The notes beneath the pieces are model-generated. The model did no database searches, was not told where the DNA came from, and saw only the letters and a program-made list of their open reading frames with translations. The position numbers were made by a program, and so were the translations under genes. Positions 1 through 7,825 of a DNA stretch of 35,468 bases are shown one piece after another (position 1 is the stretch's first letter; every line of letters begins with the position of its first letter). The DNA is taken from assembly GCA_050011895.1 (NCBI GenBank), contig JBEKIF010000048.1, positions 1-35,468 of the forward strand, given 5' to 3'. Source of the stretch: DATBGO01 sp050011895 (GTDB lineage: Bacteria; Actinomycetota; Actinomycetes; Streptosporangiales; Streptosporangiaceae).

Positions 1-185
1 TCGGCGAGGAGGTCAAGGCGGTCGTCGTGCTGCGGCCTGGCGCCTCGCTGACGGCGCCGGAGCTGATCGAATACTGCAAGGAGCGTATCGCGGCGTACAA
101 GTACCCGCGGGTGATCGAGTTCCGCGCCGCGCTGCCAAGGAACGCCCTCGGCAAGGTCCTGAAGGATGAGCTGGTTCCGCATTGA
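1..185 (+). CDS. Acyl-CoA synthetase (AMP-dependent ligase), C-terminal end only
   Basis: Only the last 60 residues lie in the window, read from base 3 and ending in TGA at 183-185. The piece matches the C-terminal lid domain of ANL-superfamily ligases: it begins GEEVKAVVVLRPG, continues with an EYCKERIAAYKYPR segment and ends with PRNALGKVLKDEL. The Lys in the ALGK motif is the conserved A10 lysine that catalyses adenylation of the carboxylate. These enzymes activate fatty acids to acyl-CoA in the cytoplasm. Chain-length preference cannot be judged from this fragment. It lies 40 bp upstream of the HMG-CoA reductase on the same strand, so the two may be co-transcribed. The family is clear; the substrate is unknown. 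Confidence 0.9.
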   Translation, partial: GEEVKAVVVLRPGASLTAPELIEYCKERIAAYKYPRVIEFRAALPRNALGKVLKDELVPH

Positions 186-225
186 AAGCGGCCCGGCATG
201 GAGCGATGAGGAAAGGACGGCTGCC

Positions 226-1410
226 ATGACGGCACCCGCACCCGAGCGCAGCCGGATCCCGCGCTTGGCGGAGGATTACAGCCAGGCGGCTGCGACGGAA
301 CGGATGGAGTTCGTCCACCAGGTCACCGGCACCTCCGCGGAGCACATCGGACGCTATTCCCTCGACCCGGCCGCGCTCGCCGGGAACATCGAGAATTTCG
401 TGGGTGCCGCGCAGGTGCCGCTCGGGCTCGCCGGCCCGCTGCTTGTGGACGGCGAGCACGCTCGCGGGGAGTTCTACGTGCCGATGGCGACGACCGAGGG
501 GACGTTGGTCGCGAGCTACAACCGGGGCATGAAGCTGCTGCACCAGGCGGGCGGCGTCAAGACGACCGTCATGGACGACCGGATGCAGCGGGCGCCCGCA
601 TTCGGTTTCGACAGCGCGCGCGAGGCGAGGGCATTCGGAGAGTGGGTGACAGCGAACTTCGACGCCATCAAGCAGCAGGCCGAGACGACCACCCGCACCG
701 GCCGGCTGCTCGACATCGAGCAGTTCTCGGCGAGCAGGTTCGTGTTCCTCCGGTTCAACTTCACTACCGGCGACGCCGCCGGGCAGAACCTGGCCGGCAA
801 GGCCACCTCGCAGGCATGCGACTGGATTCGTGCGCGCTACCAGGGCGTGCGGCAGTTCTGCCTCGAATCCAACCTGGCCACGGACAAGAAGAGCTCGCAT
901 ATCAACATCCTGGCGACCCGGGGCAAGCGCGTCACCGCTGAGGCGACGCTCCCCGCCGAGCTGACCAAGGAGGTCGTGCACACCAATACCGGGCAGATGT
1001 TCGAGGCGCGCCAGATCTCTAATCTCGGTGGCCTGCTGTCCGGCGTGAACAATAACGGCAACCACTCCGCCAACGGGATCACCGCGCTATTTGTCGCAAC
1101 CGGCCAGGACATCGCGAACGTGGCCGAGTCGTCGGCCGCGCTCGTGCATACCCAGCTGCTCGCCGACGGCAGCTACTACTACTCGATCACCATCCCGGCG
1201 CTGATCGTCGCCACCTATGGCGGCGGCACCGGACTGCCCACCCAGCGCGAATGCCTGGAGCTCCTCGGCTGTTACGGCAGCGGCAAGGTGCGCAAGTTCG
1301 CCGAGATCGTCGCCGCCACTGTGTTGTGCGGTGAGGTCTCGCTGGGTTCGGCGGTGGTGTCAGGGGAATGGGTCTCCGCGCACGAGCGGTTCGGCCGCAA
1401 CCGGCCGTAG
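226..1410 (+). CDS. Hydroxymethylglutaryl-CoA reductase, class I type
   Basis: Predicted to reduce HMG-CoA to mevalonate with NADPH. The ATG at 226 is chosen because GAAAGGA lies just upstream at 211-217; a longer reading from 166 would overlap the synthetase. The 394-residue protein shows ENFVGAAQVPLGLAGPL (56-72), PMATTEG with the catalytic Glu91, the DKK motif with Lys221, GQD with Asp295, and a terminal AHERFGRNRP with the catalytic His386, which together mark the class I form. There is no membrane anchor, so it is soluble. No other mevalonate-pathway gene is in the window, so its isoprenoid role is unconfirmed. Its TAG stop directly abuts the stop of the convergent lipase gene. Confidence 0.92.
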   Translation: MTAPAPERSRIPRLAEDYSQAAATERMEFVHQVTGTSAEHIGRYSLDPAALAGNIENFVGAAQVPLGLAGPLLVDGEHARGEFYVPMATTEGTLVASYNRGMKLLHQAGGVKTTVMDDRMQRAPAFGFDSAREARAFGEWVTANFDAIKQQAETTTRTGRLLDIEQFSASRFVFLRFNFTTGDAAGQNLAGKATSQACDWIRARYQGVRQFCLESNLATDKKSSHINILATRGKRVTAEATLPAELTKEVVHTNTGQMFEARQISNLGGLLSGVNNNGNHSANGITALFVATGQDIANVAESSAALVHTQLLADGSYYYSITIPALIVATYGGGTGLPTQRECLELLGCYGSGKVRKFAEIVAATVLCGEVSLGSAVVSGEWVSAHERFGRNRP

Positions 1411-2640
1411 TCATTGCCGGACATCGCGGAGGATGCCGCTCATAGCGGTCCAGACCGCGGGATGGTTGAGCAGGTCGAAGTGATGCATGCCGCCGAGCCC
1501 GTGGCCCGATTCCACCGAGAAGGGGATGTGCTGCCGATAGCCGCGCCTGCCATGGGCGCTGGTCGGCCGGACGAACAGGTCGCCGACGATAACGCCGAGC
1601 GGGCTGCCTGGATCGGCCGTAACGGTGGCGCTGATGGTGTAATGGCCGGCTCCGGCAAGCAGCGGGACGTCGCCGCGGTGATCGCGCAGGCAGTTGTCCT
1701 GATCACAGCCATCCCAATCGTCGGAAAGCAGATAACCGTGGCGCAGGTCCTTGATCCCGGGGCTCGACCCGTTCACCAGGGTCACGAACGGCCTGGTCTC
1801 GGGGGCCTGGCCGAGGGCCCAGCCCGCGAGCCCGGCAGCGCGGGCCAGCGGGGCACCCAGATGCGGCGACCCGAGATAGAAGATATGCCGGACTCGCTCC
1901 GTCCACTGCGCGGCTGCCTGACTGCCGTAGTGGCACGCGCTGCGGATCACCAGTCCGCCCATGGAATGGCCCACCAGCAGCAGGTCGTCGACCTGCTCTG
2001 GCCACGCTGCCAGCAGCCCATCAAGGAGCCAGGCCAGGTCATGGCCATTATCGGACACATGCTTGCCGGTGTTGTAGCGGAGGTAGACCGGGGTGTATCC
2101 GAAGCCCGCATGCAGCATGGGGCCGTAGGGCACGTGGTCAGCGGCCTGCCGGTGCCACGAGATCTCCGTCTCGGCCAGCCCGTGGATGAAGACCGCCAAC
2201 CTGGACGTCGCGTCCGGGAAAGCGGCCGCAAGCTCATCGGTTACAAGGCCGACGTCGTGCCCGTCCGCCCGCGCGGCCATCCGGATCGTCAGCGGCGCCA
2301 GATCGGGACTGAGCTGATCGCCTGCTATCGCGTTGAGCGCGGCGACCGCGGCGAGCGCCAGGTTGCCGCCCGCAGCCTGGCCGGCCGGGCGGTCGCCGGC
2401 GCCGAGCAGCGATGCGACCTGGCCGCTCACCACACCGGCCAGCGCACCTACGCCGCGGACGGCGCCATAGACGCCCCGGCTGACAGCGTCGTGGATGGCC
2501 CGGGCTGGGGCATCCGCCTCATGGAGCCTGCCGAACGCGCGATCCGCGACCGCGCGGTGCACCTGCTCTACCCGCGACACCATCCCGGCAAAGGCCTGGC
2601 CGCCCAGTTGTCCCGCCGCCCGCAACTCCACTGGCGTCAT
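1411..2640 (-). CDS. Alpha/beta-hydrolase, lipase/esterase-like
   Basis: A 409-residue alpha/beta-hydrolase with the nucleophile elbow GHSMGG in LLLVGHSMGGLVIRSACHYG and a late MHHFDLLNHP segment that could supply the catalytic His. The first 120 residues are Ala/Gly-rich, helical and unlike the hydrolase core; no cleavable signal peptide is clear. The ATG at 2640 is chosen because GGAGGT sits 6 nt upstream; an earlier ATG nine codons up lacks this site. It diverges from the WS/DGAT gene across a 220-bp region and converges on the HMG-CoA reductase with no spacer. Position beside acyltransferase and patatin genes suggests acyl-ester hydrolysis, but the substrate is an inference. A PGAP1-like or other esterase role is equally possible. 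Confidence 0.75.
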   Translation of the reverse strand: MTPVELRAAGQLGGQAFAGMVSRVEQVHRAVADRAFGRLHEADAPARAIHDAVSRGVYGAVRGVGALAGVVSGQVASLLGAGDRPAGQAAGGNLALAAVAALNAIAGDQLSPDLAPLTIRMAARADGHDVGLVTDELAAAFPDATSRLAVFIHGLAETEISWHRQAADHVPYGPMLHAGFGYTPVYLRYNTGKHVSDNGHDLAWLLDGLLAAWPEQVDDLLLVGHSMGGLVIRSACHYGSQAAAQWTERVRHIFYLGSPHLGAPLARAAGLAGWALGQAPETRPFVTLVNGSSPGIKDLRHGYLLSDDWDGCDQDNCLRDHRGDVPLLAGAGHYTISATVTADPGSPLGVIVGDLFVRPTSAHGRRGYRQHIPFSVESGHGLGGMHHFDLLNHPAVWTAMSGILRDVRQ

Positions 2641-2782
2641 CGAGCACCTCCGAAACACCCATAGCAAACCTGCTGCTCCGAGACGTCCGAGTAAAACGCC
2701 CCGAAAATGACGTTAACCGTCCCAGGCGCTTACGCATAGTCTGCATAGTAGGGACTTGGTGCTCTAACGGGCAGGACGCCTT

Positions 2783-2815
2783 AACGGACATGATGCTCTA
2801 AACGGACATGATGCT
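2783..2815. repeat. Direct repeat upstream of WS/DGAT, possible operator
   Basis: The 15-base word AACGGACATGATGCT occurs at 2783-2797 and again at 2801-2815, giving an 18-bp period. A degenerate third unit, GCTCTAACGGG, begins at 2761. The array ends 46 bp before the acyltransferase start codon, in the divergent promoter region shared with the lipase. Directly repeated sites near two helical turns apart suit a regulator that binds in tandem, but no regulator is encoded nearby. It could also be a simple short duplication. Confidence 0.5.
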
Positions 2816-2860
2816 AGCGGGCGCCGCGCGAGCGGCATGGTGCCGCCTAGGAAGGTCGCT

Positions 2861-4597
2861 ATGGAACGGATGAGCACGCTAGACGCGGGATTCTTCTACG
2901 TCGAGCACGAAAACGTTCCGATGCATATGGGCTCGCTTGCGCTGTTCGAGGGACCGGCACCGGCCTACGACGATCTCGTCAAGCTGTTCGCCTCTAAGCT
3001 CCCGCAGGTGCCGCGGTACCGGCAGATCGTCCGGACGACGCCGCTGAATATCTTCCCCCCGGCTTGGGCGGACGACGAGCATTTTGAGATCGGCTATCAC
3101 TTGCGGCATGCCGGGGTTCCGCCGCCTGGTGGCGACAAGCAGCTGCGAGACATGGCGGCGCGGGTCTTCGCCCAGCGACTTGACCGGTCCAGGCCGCTAT
3201 GGGAGACGTGGTTCCTCGAAGGGGTCGAGGGCGGCCGCTGGGCGATCCTGGGGAAGGTGCACCACTGCATGGTGGACGGCATCGGCGGCACGGACCTCAT
3301 GACGGTCATGTTCGCCCCGAATGATGAGTCGCAGGTACCTGCCGTGTGGGAGCCTGAGCCAGGCCCGTCGGTGGTGAACCAGGTTGCCGATGGCGTGCGT
3401 GACGTCATCACCTGGCCGGTGCGGCAGCTGGCCGGTGCGCCGGACGCCGTGCGCCAGTGGCTCGGCGGGCCGAACGATCTGCTGGGTTTTGGCCGGGGCC
3501 TGAGTGGCAGCGCGCGACGGCTTGCCGCACCCGCGGTTTCGTCGCTCAACGGATCCATCAGCCCGCATCGCCGGTGGGCCTGGACGACGGCGAGCCTCAG
3601 CGAGGTGAAAGAGATCCGGAGCGCTCTGGGCGGCACCGTCAATGACGTGCTGCTCGCTGCGATCACCCGCGGCTTCCGTGATCTGCTTGAGGCGCGCAGC
3701 GAACTCGCCGATGGCGTGGTGGTGCGCTCCCTCGTGCCGGTCTCGGTCCGCGGCCAGGGTGAGCGCGGGCTGGTCACCAACCGGGTGTCGGCTGTCCTTG
3801 CCAATCTGCCGGTGGGCGAGCAGGATCCGACGCGGCGGCTGGCCCTGATCCGCGACCAGATGGACGATCTCAAGACCACACACCAGGCAGTCGGCGCCCA
3901 GATACTCACCGGGATGCTGGGCTTCGCCGCGCCGACGCTGCTCGCGCTCGGTTCGCGCGCGGCCTTCAGGATCCCGCAGCCGCTGATCCAGACGGTGACC
4001 ACGAACGTGCCTGGACCGCGTTTCCCGCTGTTCCTCCTCGGCCGCCGGATGGAGGCGTCCTACCCATACGTGCCGATTGCCGACAATATCCGGATCTCGA
4101 TCGCGATCTTCTCTTACCTGGATCGGTTCCTTTTCGGCATCACAGCCGACTACGATGCCGCGCCCGACGTCGAGGTCCTAGCCGAGGGCATCGGCCGCGG
4201 CCTGGCCGAGCTCGCAAGCCTTGGCGCGGACAAGGTGCAGCTGCGCGAGAGCCAGGGCCACGGCAAGGACCAGGCTAAAAGCCACCGCAAGAGCCCGGCC
4301 CACAGCCAGAGCAAGAGCCCGGCCCACAGCCAGAGCAAGAGCCCGGCCCACAGTCAGCGCAAGAGCCCGGCTCACGGCCAGGGCGACACCCCGGCCCAGA
4401 GCCAGCGCAAGAGCCCGGCCCAGAGCCAGCGCAAGAGCCCGGCCCAGAGCCAGGACGGCGACAGCCCGGCCCAGAGTCAGCGCAAGAGCCCGGCCCAGAG
4501 CCAGCGCAAGAGCCCGGCCCAGAGCCAGGACGGCGACAGCCCGGCCCAGAGTCAGCGCAAGAGCCCGGCCCAGAGCCAGCGCAAGGCGCCCCCATGA
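2861..4597 (+). CDS. Wax ester synthase/diacylglycerol acyltransferase (WS/DGAT) with repeat tail
   Basis: Predicted to transfer an acyl group from acyl-CoA to diacylglycerol or a fatty alcohol, forming triacylglycerol or wax ester at the inner face of the membrane. The start ATG at 2861 follows AGGAAGG at 2849-2855. The N-terminus MERMSTLDAGFFYVE is typical, and the catalytic HHxxxDG motif is HHCMVDG at 134-140. The later TNVPGP and PLFLLGRRM segments are also family hallmarks. The core ends near residue 460, the usual full length. It is followed by about 115 residues of Lys/Ser/Pro/Gln octapeptide repeats that no normal family member needs. The stop overlaps the SDR start as ATGA, so translation of the two genes is probably coupled. 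Confidence 0.92.
   Translation: MERMSTLDAGFFYVEHENVPMHMGSLALFEGPAPAYDDLVKLFASKLPQVPRYRQIVRTTPLNIFPPAWADDEHFEIGYHLRHAGVPPPGGDKQLRDMAARVFAQRLDRSRPLWETWFLEGVEGGRWAILGKVHHCMVDGIGGTDLMTVMFAPNDESQVPAVWEPEPGPSVVNQVADGVRDVITWPVRQLAGAPDAVRQWLGGPNDLLGFGRGLSGSARRLAAPAVSSLNGSISPHRRWAWTTASLSEVKEIRSALGGTVNDVLLAAITRGFRDLLEARSELADGVVVRSLVPVSVRGQGERGLVTNRVSAVLANLPVGEQDPTRRLALIRDQMDDLKTTHQAVGAQILTGMLGFAAPTLLALGSRAAFRIPQPLIQTVTTNVPGPRFPLFLLGRRMEASYPYVPIADNIRISIAIFSYLDRFLFGITADYDAAPDVEVLAEGIGRGLAELASLGADKVQLRESQGHGKDQAKSHRKSPAHSQSKSPAHSQSKSPAHSQRKSPAHGQGDTPAQSQRKSPAQSQRKSPAQSQDGDSPAQSQRKSPAQSQRKSPAQSQDGDSPAQSQRKSPAQSQRKAPP
4276..4590 (+). repeat. In-frame 24-bp minisatellite encoding the WS/DGAT tail
   Basis: About a dozen units of a 24-bp word encode RKSPAQSQ-like octapeptides; early units read KSPAHSQ and later ones KSPAQSQ. 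A longer 81-bp period (three octapeptides with a DGD insert) is also present, since QSQDGDSPAQSQRKSP recurs. The unit number would be expected to vary between strains through replication slippage. The tail is basic, disordered in composition and free of hydrophobic residues. Confidence 0.9.
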
Positions 4598-5691
4598 GCG
4601 TCGGCCCGCGGGACCAGCGGGAGGCTGGCGGTGGCGACGAGGGGCGTGACCGGCCCGCCGGCCTGACCGTAGCCGTCACCGGGCCAACGGGTGCCGTCGG
4701 CCGGGCGGTGATCCGGGCCCTTGAGCAGGACGACAGGGTCGGCCGCATTCTCGGCATGGCCCGCAAGCCGCTGGAGGTCGCATTCCTTGGCTGGCGCAAG
4801 ACCACGTACCGGCGCGGCGACGTGCTGGACCGCGCAGCGGTCAGCGAGTTGGTGGCCGACGCCGACGTCGTTATCCACCTTGCCTATGCCATCCTTGGCT
4901 CGCGGCGCGAGAGCGCCCGGGTCAATGTGACCGGCAGCCGCAATGTTTTCGAGACTGCCCTCCTAGCAGGCCAGCCGAGTCGGCTTGTGTTCATGTCATC
5001 GGTCGCCGCTTACGGTTATCACGCCGACAATCCGGTGCCGCTGACCGAGGATGCCGAGGCCCGCGGCTCGCCTGGGCACTACTACTCGGCCCACAAGGCG
5101 GAGTGCGAGGCGCTGCTCGCAGAGCTGACCGCGGGCTCCAGGATGGAGGCATACGTGTTGCGGCCGTGCCTAGTCGCCGGGCCCGACGCAATGCCGTTGA
5201 TCAGGAATTTGCAGCAGGTCCCGGTCCTCGACCGGCTTCCGGCTGTGGGCAGGCGGCTGCTAGCGCGGCTGCCCAACCTGAGGCCGCTGGTGCCCGATGC
5301 CGGCGTGCCCATCCAGCTGGTCCACCACGACGATGTCGGCACCGCCGTGCGCGCGGCAGCCCTGGGTGACGGGCCGCCCGGCGCCTACAACCTAGCCGCT
5401 GCGGGCGAGGTCACGATGACCGACCTGGCGAAGGTCGCCGGCGCCCATCCCGTGTCGGTGCCGCACGTACTGGCCGTGGCGTCAAGCCAGCTGGTTAACG
5501 CGCTGCCGTGGGTGCCAGCTGAGGTTGAGTGGGTCCATGTTGTCAGGTATCCGATGCTCATGGACACCAAGCGGGCGCACCGGGACCTTAGCTGGAAACC
5601 GAGGTATACGGCCCGCGAGGCGCTGGAATCGATGAAGGGAACCGCATTTAGCTTGAGTTATAGCGCAAACACACGGGGGGAACTAGGGTAG
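4594..5691 (+). CDS. NAD(P)-dependent epimerase/dehydratase-type SDR
   Basis: An extended short-chain dehydrogenase/reductase of 365 residues. The nucleotide-binding turn TGPTGAVG lies at 29-36 after a polar 24-residue extension. VFMSSVAAYG holds the catalytic Ser, and YSAHK at 164-168 supplies the Tyr/Lys pair. A PEVEWVH-like segment and SWKPRYTAREALE near the end match sugar- or sterol-type epimerases/reductases. The start overlaps the acyltransferase stop by the ATGA junction, so it is in the same operon. In this setting it might reduce or oxidise a lipid-linked or isoprenoid alcohol, but this is inference; the fold is certain, the substrate is not. It is too short to be a two-domain fatty acyl-CoA reductase. 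Confidence 0.85.
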   Translation: MSVGPRDQREAGGGDEGRDRPAGLTVAVTGPTGAVGRAVIRALEQDDRVGRILGMARKPLEVAFLGWRKTTYRRGDVLDRAAVSELVADADVVIHLAYAILGSRRESARVNVTGSRNVFETALLAGQPSRLVFMSSVAAYGYHADNPVPLTEDAEARGSPGHYYSAHKAECEALLAELTAGSRMEAYVLRPCLVAGPDAMPLIRNLQQVPVLDRLPAVGRRLLARLPNLRPLVPDAGVPIQLVHHDDVGTAVRAAALGDGPPGAYNLAAAGEVTMTDLAKVAGAHPVSVPHVLAVASSQLVNALPWVPAEVEWVHVVRYPMLMDTKRAHRDLSWKPRYTAREALESMKGTAFSLSYSANTRGELG

Positions 5692-5772
5692 GGCACAAGC
5701 TCACAATCACGAACTACCTCCGGTGCCGCCCAGCCCCCGCGGGACGCCGGAGCCTTTGGGCCGGAGGCGACC

Positions 5773-6951
5773 ATGGAGGAGCGGGGGGCGGGTGGCCACC
5801 GCCCGCGAATAGGGCTGGTACTCGGCGGCGGGGGCGTTTTGGGCGCGGCCTGGATGACAGGCGCGCTGCCAGCACTGCAGAAGCGTCTGCCCTGCGCGAT
5901 CAATGACGTCGAGCTTGTCGTCGGGACGAGTGCTGGCAGCGTCGTCGCTGCCGCGGTGCGCTGTGGCGTCGGCGTCGACGAGATGGTTGCCCTTAACCGC
6001 GGCGTCGGCACCGGCGTGCTGGAGGACGTCGGCTTGGAATCCGTTGAGGACGGCCCGTTGCCGCCGATGCCGCGGTTGCGGATCGGCTCGCCCCGGCTCA
6101 TGCGCGCCATGCTGCTGGCCCCCCATCGGGTGCATCCCTTGGTTGCCGCCAGCGCGTGGCTGCCGCATGGCCGGGGGCAGCATGCTGCGCTGCGCTCGAT
6201 GATCCACACCATGCACGCTCACGCGCACCGGCACGCGGCGCCGCAGGGATCAGCATCGCCGCAGGGATCAGCATCTCCGGGGGGAGCAGCATCTCCGCGC
6301 GGATCAGTTCCGCACGGATCAGTTCCGCACGGATCAGTTCCGCACGGATCAGTTCCGCAGGAATCATTGCCGGCCTGGGTCAGCGGCCAGACCTGGATCG
6401 TTGCCGTCGACTATGACTCGGGGGAGCGGGTGATCTTCGGCCGGCCCGGCGCCCCGGCGGCCCGGCTGCCCGATGCGGTCGCCGCGTCGTGCTCCATCCC
6501 CGGCTGGTACGAGCCGGTCGTGATAGACGGGCGCCGTTACGTCGATGGGGGCGTACGGTCCGCTACCTCACTGACCGCCGTCGCTCCGGCCGACATTGAC
6601 GAGGTCTATGTGCTCGCGCCGATGGCCAGCTTTGAGACCGACCGGCCGCGGAAGGCGGCTGAGCGGGTTGAGCGGCGGCTGCGCCGGGTGATCACGCACA
6701 CGCTGCTACGGGAAGTCAACGCGCTGCGGTCGCTCGGCGTCCGGGTCACCATGATCACGCCAGGACCCGAGGATCTGGCCGTGATGGGGGCGAACCTCAT
6801 GGATCCCCGGCACCGCATCGAGGTGCTCGAAACCTCATTGCGCACCTCGGCGGCCGCTCTCGCGAACCCGGGGCGTGGTGCCTACCGGGCCGGCGGCGGC
6901 GTTCCCGGGGATGACCATTACCCGGAGGATGGCCAGCCAAAGGTGGCCTGA
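5773..6951 (+). CDS. Patatin-like phospholipase/acylhydrolase with repeat insert
   Basis: A predicted Ser/Asp-dyad lipid acylhydrolase. The oxyanion-hole segment LGGGGVLGAAW is at 17-27, the nucleophile elbow GTSAG has Ser53, and the catalytic Asp is in VDGG at 257-260. GGAGG at 5762-5766 precedes the ATG. The protein is 392 residues, longer than a minimal patatin domain, because residues 157-198 form a Gly/Ser/Pro/His repeat block between the two halves of the domain. It follows the SDR by 81 bp on the same strand and probably ends the operon, before a hairpin at 6971-7004. A role in removing acyl chains from stored or membrane lipid is likely. Confidence 0.9.
   Translation: MEERGAGGHRPRIGLVLGGGGVLGAAWMTGALPALQKRLPCAINDVELVVGTSAGSVVAAAVRCGVGVDEMVALNRGVGTGVLEDVGLESVEDGPLPPMPRLRIGSPRLMRAMLLAPHRVHPLVAASAWLPHGRGQHAALRSMIHTMHAHAHRHAAPQGSASPQGSASPGGAASPRGSVPHGSVPHGSVPHGSVPQESLPAWVSGQTWIVAVDYDSGERVIFGRPGAPAARLPDAVAASCSIPGWYEPVVIDGRRYVDGGVRSATSLTAVAPADIDEVYVLAPMASFETDRPRKAAERVERRLRRVITHTLLREVNALRSLGVRVTMITPGPEDLAVMGANLMDPRHRIEVLETSLRTSAAALANPGRGAYRAGGGVPGDDHYPEDGQPKVA
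6241..6360 (+). repeat. In-frame 18-bp and 15-bp tandem repeats inside the patatin gene
   Basis: Two adjacent arrays: three 18-bp units from 6241 that start CCGCAGGGATCAGCATC, then four 15-bp units GGATCAGTTCCGCAC at 6301-6360 that are almost identical to one another. The second array encodes GSVPH repeated. Both keep frame, so unit number can change without breaking the enzyme. Confidence 0.9.
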
Positions 6952-6970
6952 GGTCAGCAATCGCGATCTG

Positions 6971-7004
6971 CAGCTAACCCGGTGGCCCGCTCCCGGGCTA
7001 GCTG
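6971..7004. terminator. Stem-loop between convergent genes
   Basis: A 12-base arm at 6971-6982 pairs with 6993-7004 at 11 of 12 positions across a 10-nt loop. It lies 20 bp after the patatin stop and before the end of the opposing small gene, so it could end transcription from the plus strand and possibly both. There is no U-tract, as is common in G+C-rich actinobacteria. Confidence 0.5.
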
Positions 7005-7115
7005 CCCGGGTCCCAAGGGCACTGGCCCGGCAGCATGATCGATCAGCAGCCGATGGACCGGCGGACCCCGGCGGCCGTTATAAATGCTCTGAACGCGCAA
7101 GAAATCCGGCCCGGG

Positions 7116-7367
7116 TCATTCGTTGCGCAGCGAGATCCCGTCAGACTCGGCGATGTTGTCAGCCTCGATCGAGCGCAGGCCCTCGCCGAGCCGTTCGCGT
7201 GCCTGGCGCAGGAGCTTGAGTGAGTTGGTGAAGGCGCTCTGCCCGGCTGCGCGCTCCGGATCAGCGCCGTGTTCTTCGACGAGGTGCGCCTGGAGGGCCG
7301 CGGCGACTTCGTCAGCCGCCTTGAGCGCTTGGTAGATGGCCCGTTCCCGCGCGACGTCGTTAACCAT
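7116..7367 (-). CDS. Small helical protein of unknown function
   Basis: I do not recognise the family. The 83-residue reading MVNDVARERAIYQALK onward is charged, Ala/Leu/Glu-rich and predicted helical, with no Cys, signal peptide or membrane span. It could form a helical hairpin. The start is uncertain: an ATG at 7385 adds six residues, and neither has a strong ribosome-binding site. It converges with the patatin gene and is separated from the dodecin upstream by a long inverted repeat. High G+C at third codon positions supports real coding. Confidence 0.6.
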   Translation of the reverse strand: MVNDVARERAIYQALKAADEVAAALQAHLVEEHGADPERAAGQSAFTNSLKLLRQARERLGEGLRSIEADNIAESDGISLRNE

Positions 7368-7498
7368 GCGGCAAGTATCCCGCATCGGAAGTTCCGCCGT
7401 CTTGGCCGCCGCACCGGCCCCAGGCATCGTCGTCCGGTACCGGCCCCAGGCGCGTTGACGTCAGACGCTGCCTGATAGCGGGTACCGGAGTCTTCTTA

Positions 7499-7558
7499 TA
7501 CCGGATTCGGTGGCCGATTGGGTCAATAATGCCCGCGATGCGGTCACCGAATCCGGTA
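7499..7558. repeat. Long imperfect inverted repeat between two minus-strand genes
   Basis: TACCGGATTCGGTGGCC at 7499-7515 pairs with 7542-7558 at 16 of 17 positions, with a 26-nt loop. It lies between the dodecin stop at 7613 and the start of the small helical gene. It could terminate the dodecin transcript, act as a paired operator, or be a small mobile remnant. Other TACCGG words occur within 70 bp upstream. Confidence 0.7.
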
Positions 7559-7612
7559 CAAGCACCACTACGCGGCTGGACGCGAACGCCGACCGCGCGT
7601 CAGCTCAGCGGG

Positions 7613-7825
7613 TTACTCGCTACCAGGCTCGTACTTGAACGAGATCTGGAGCTTGGTGCGGAAGGTGACCGCCCCGCTCTGGTCAATTTGGATGTCCTGC
7701 TCGACTACCTCGGCGATGCGGAGGTCGCGGATCGTCTGGCTGGCGGTCCGCACTGCTTCGCGGGCGGCGTCCTCCCACGAAGTGCTGCTAGTCCCGATGA
7801 GATCGATCACCTTGTATACACTCAT
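7613..7825 (-). CDS. Dodecin family protein
   Basis: A 70-residue protein beginning MSVYKVIDLIGTSSTSWEDA, the signature opening of dodecins, followed by the helix AAREAVRTASQTIRDLR and the strands AEVVEQDIQI and LQISFKYE. Dodecins assemble into hollow dodecamers that in many species store flavin. The Trp that normally stacks on flavin (in LRWFEV of classic members) is replaced here, giving LRIAEV. This member may therefore bind another ligand or metal, or none. AAAGGAG ends 5 nt before the ATG, a strong site. It appears monocistronic, with no neighbour suggesting flavin metabolism. Confidence 0.9.
   Translation of the reverse strand: MSVYKVIDLIGTSSTSWEDAAREAVRTASQTIRDLRIAEVVEQDIQIDQSGAVTFRTKLQISFKYEPGSE

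Noticed and set aside
1414..2664. Long open frame on the plus strand opposite the lipase gene
   Set aside because: It is the mirror of a gene with a clear GHSMGG hydrolase fold; its translation is Arg/Gln/Ala-rich with no domain.
4275..4805. Minus-strand frame across the WS/DGAT repeat tail giving Cys/Gly/Pro repeats
   Set aside because: A triplet-period repeat of G+C-rich DNA stays open in several frames; the plus-strand frame continues a true acyltransferase.
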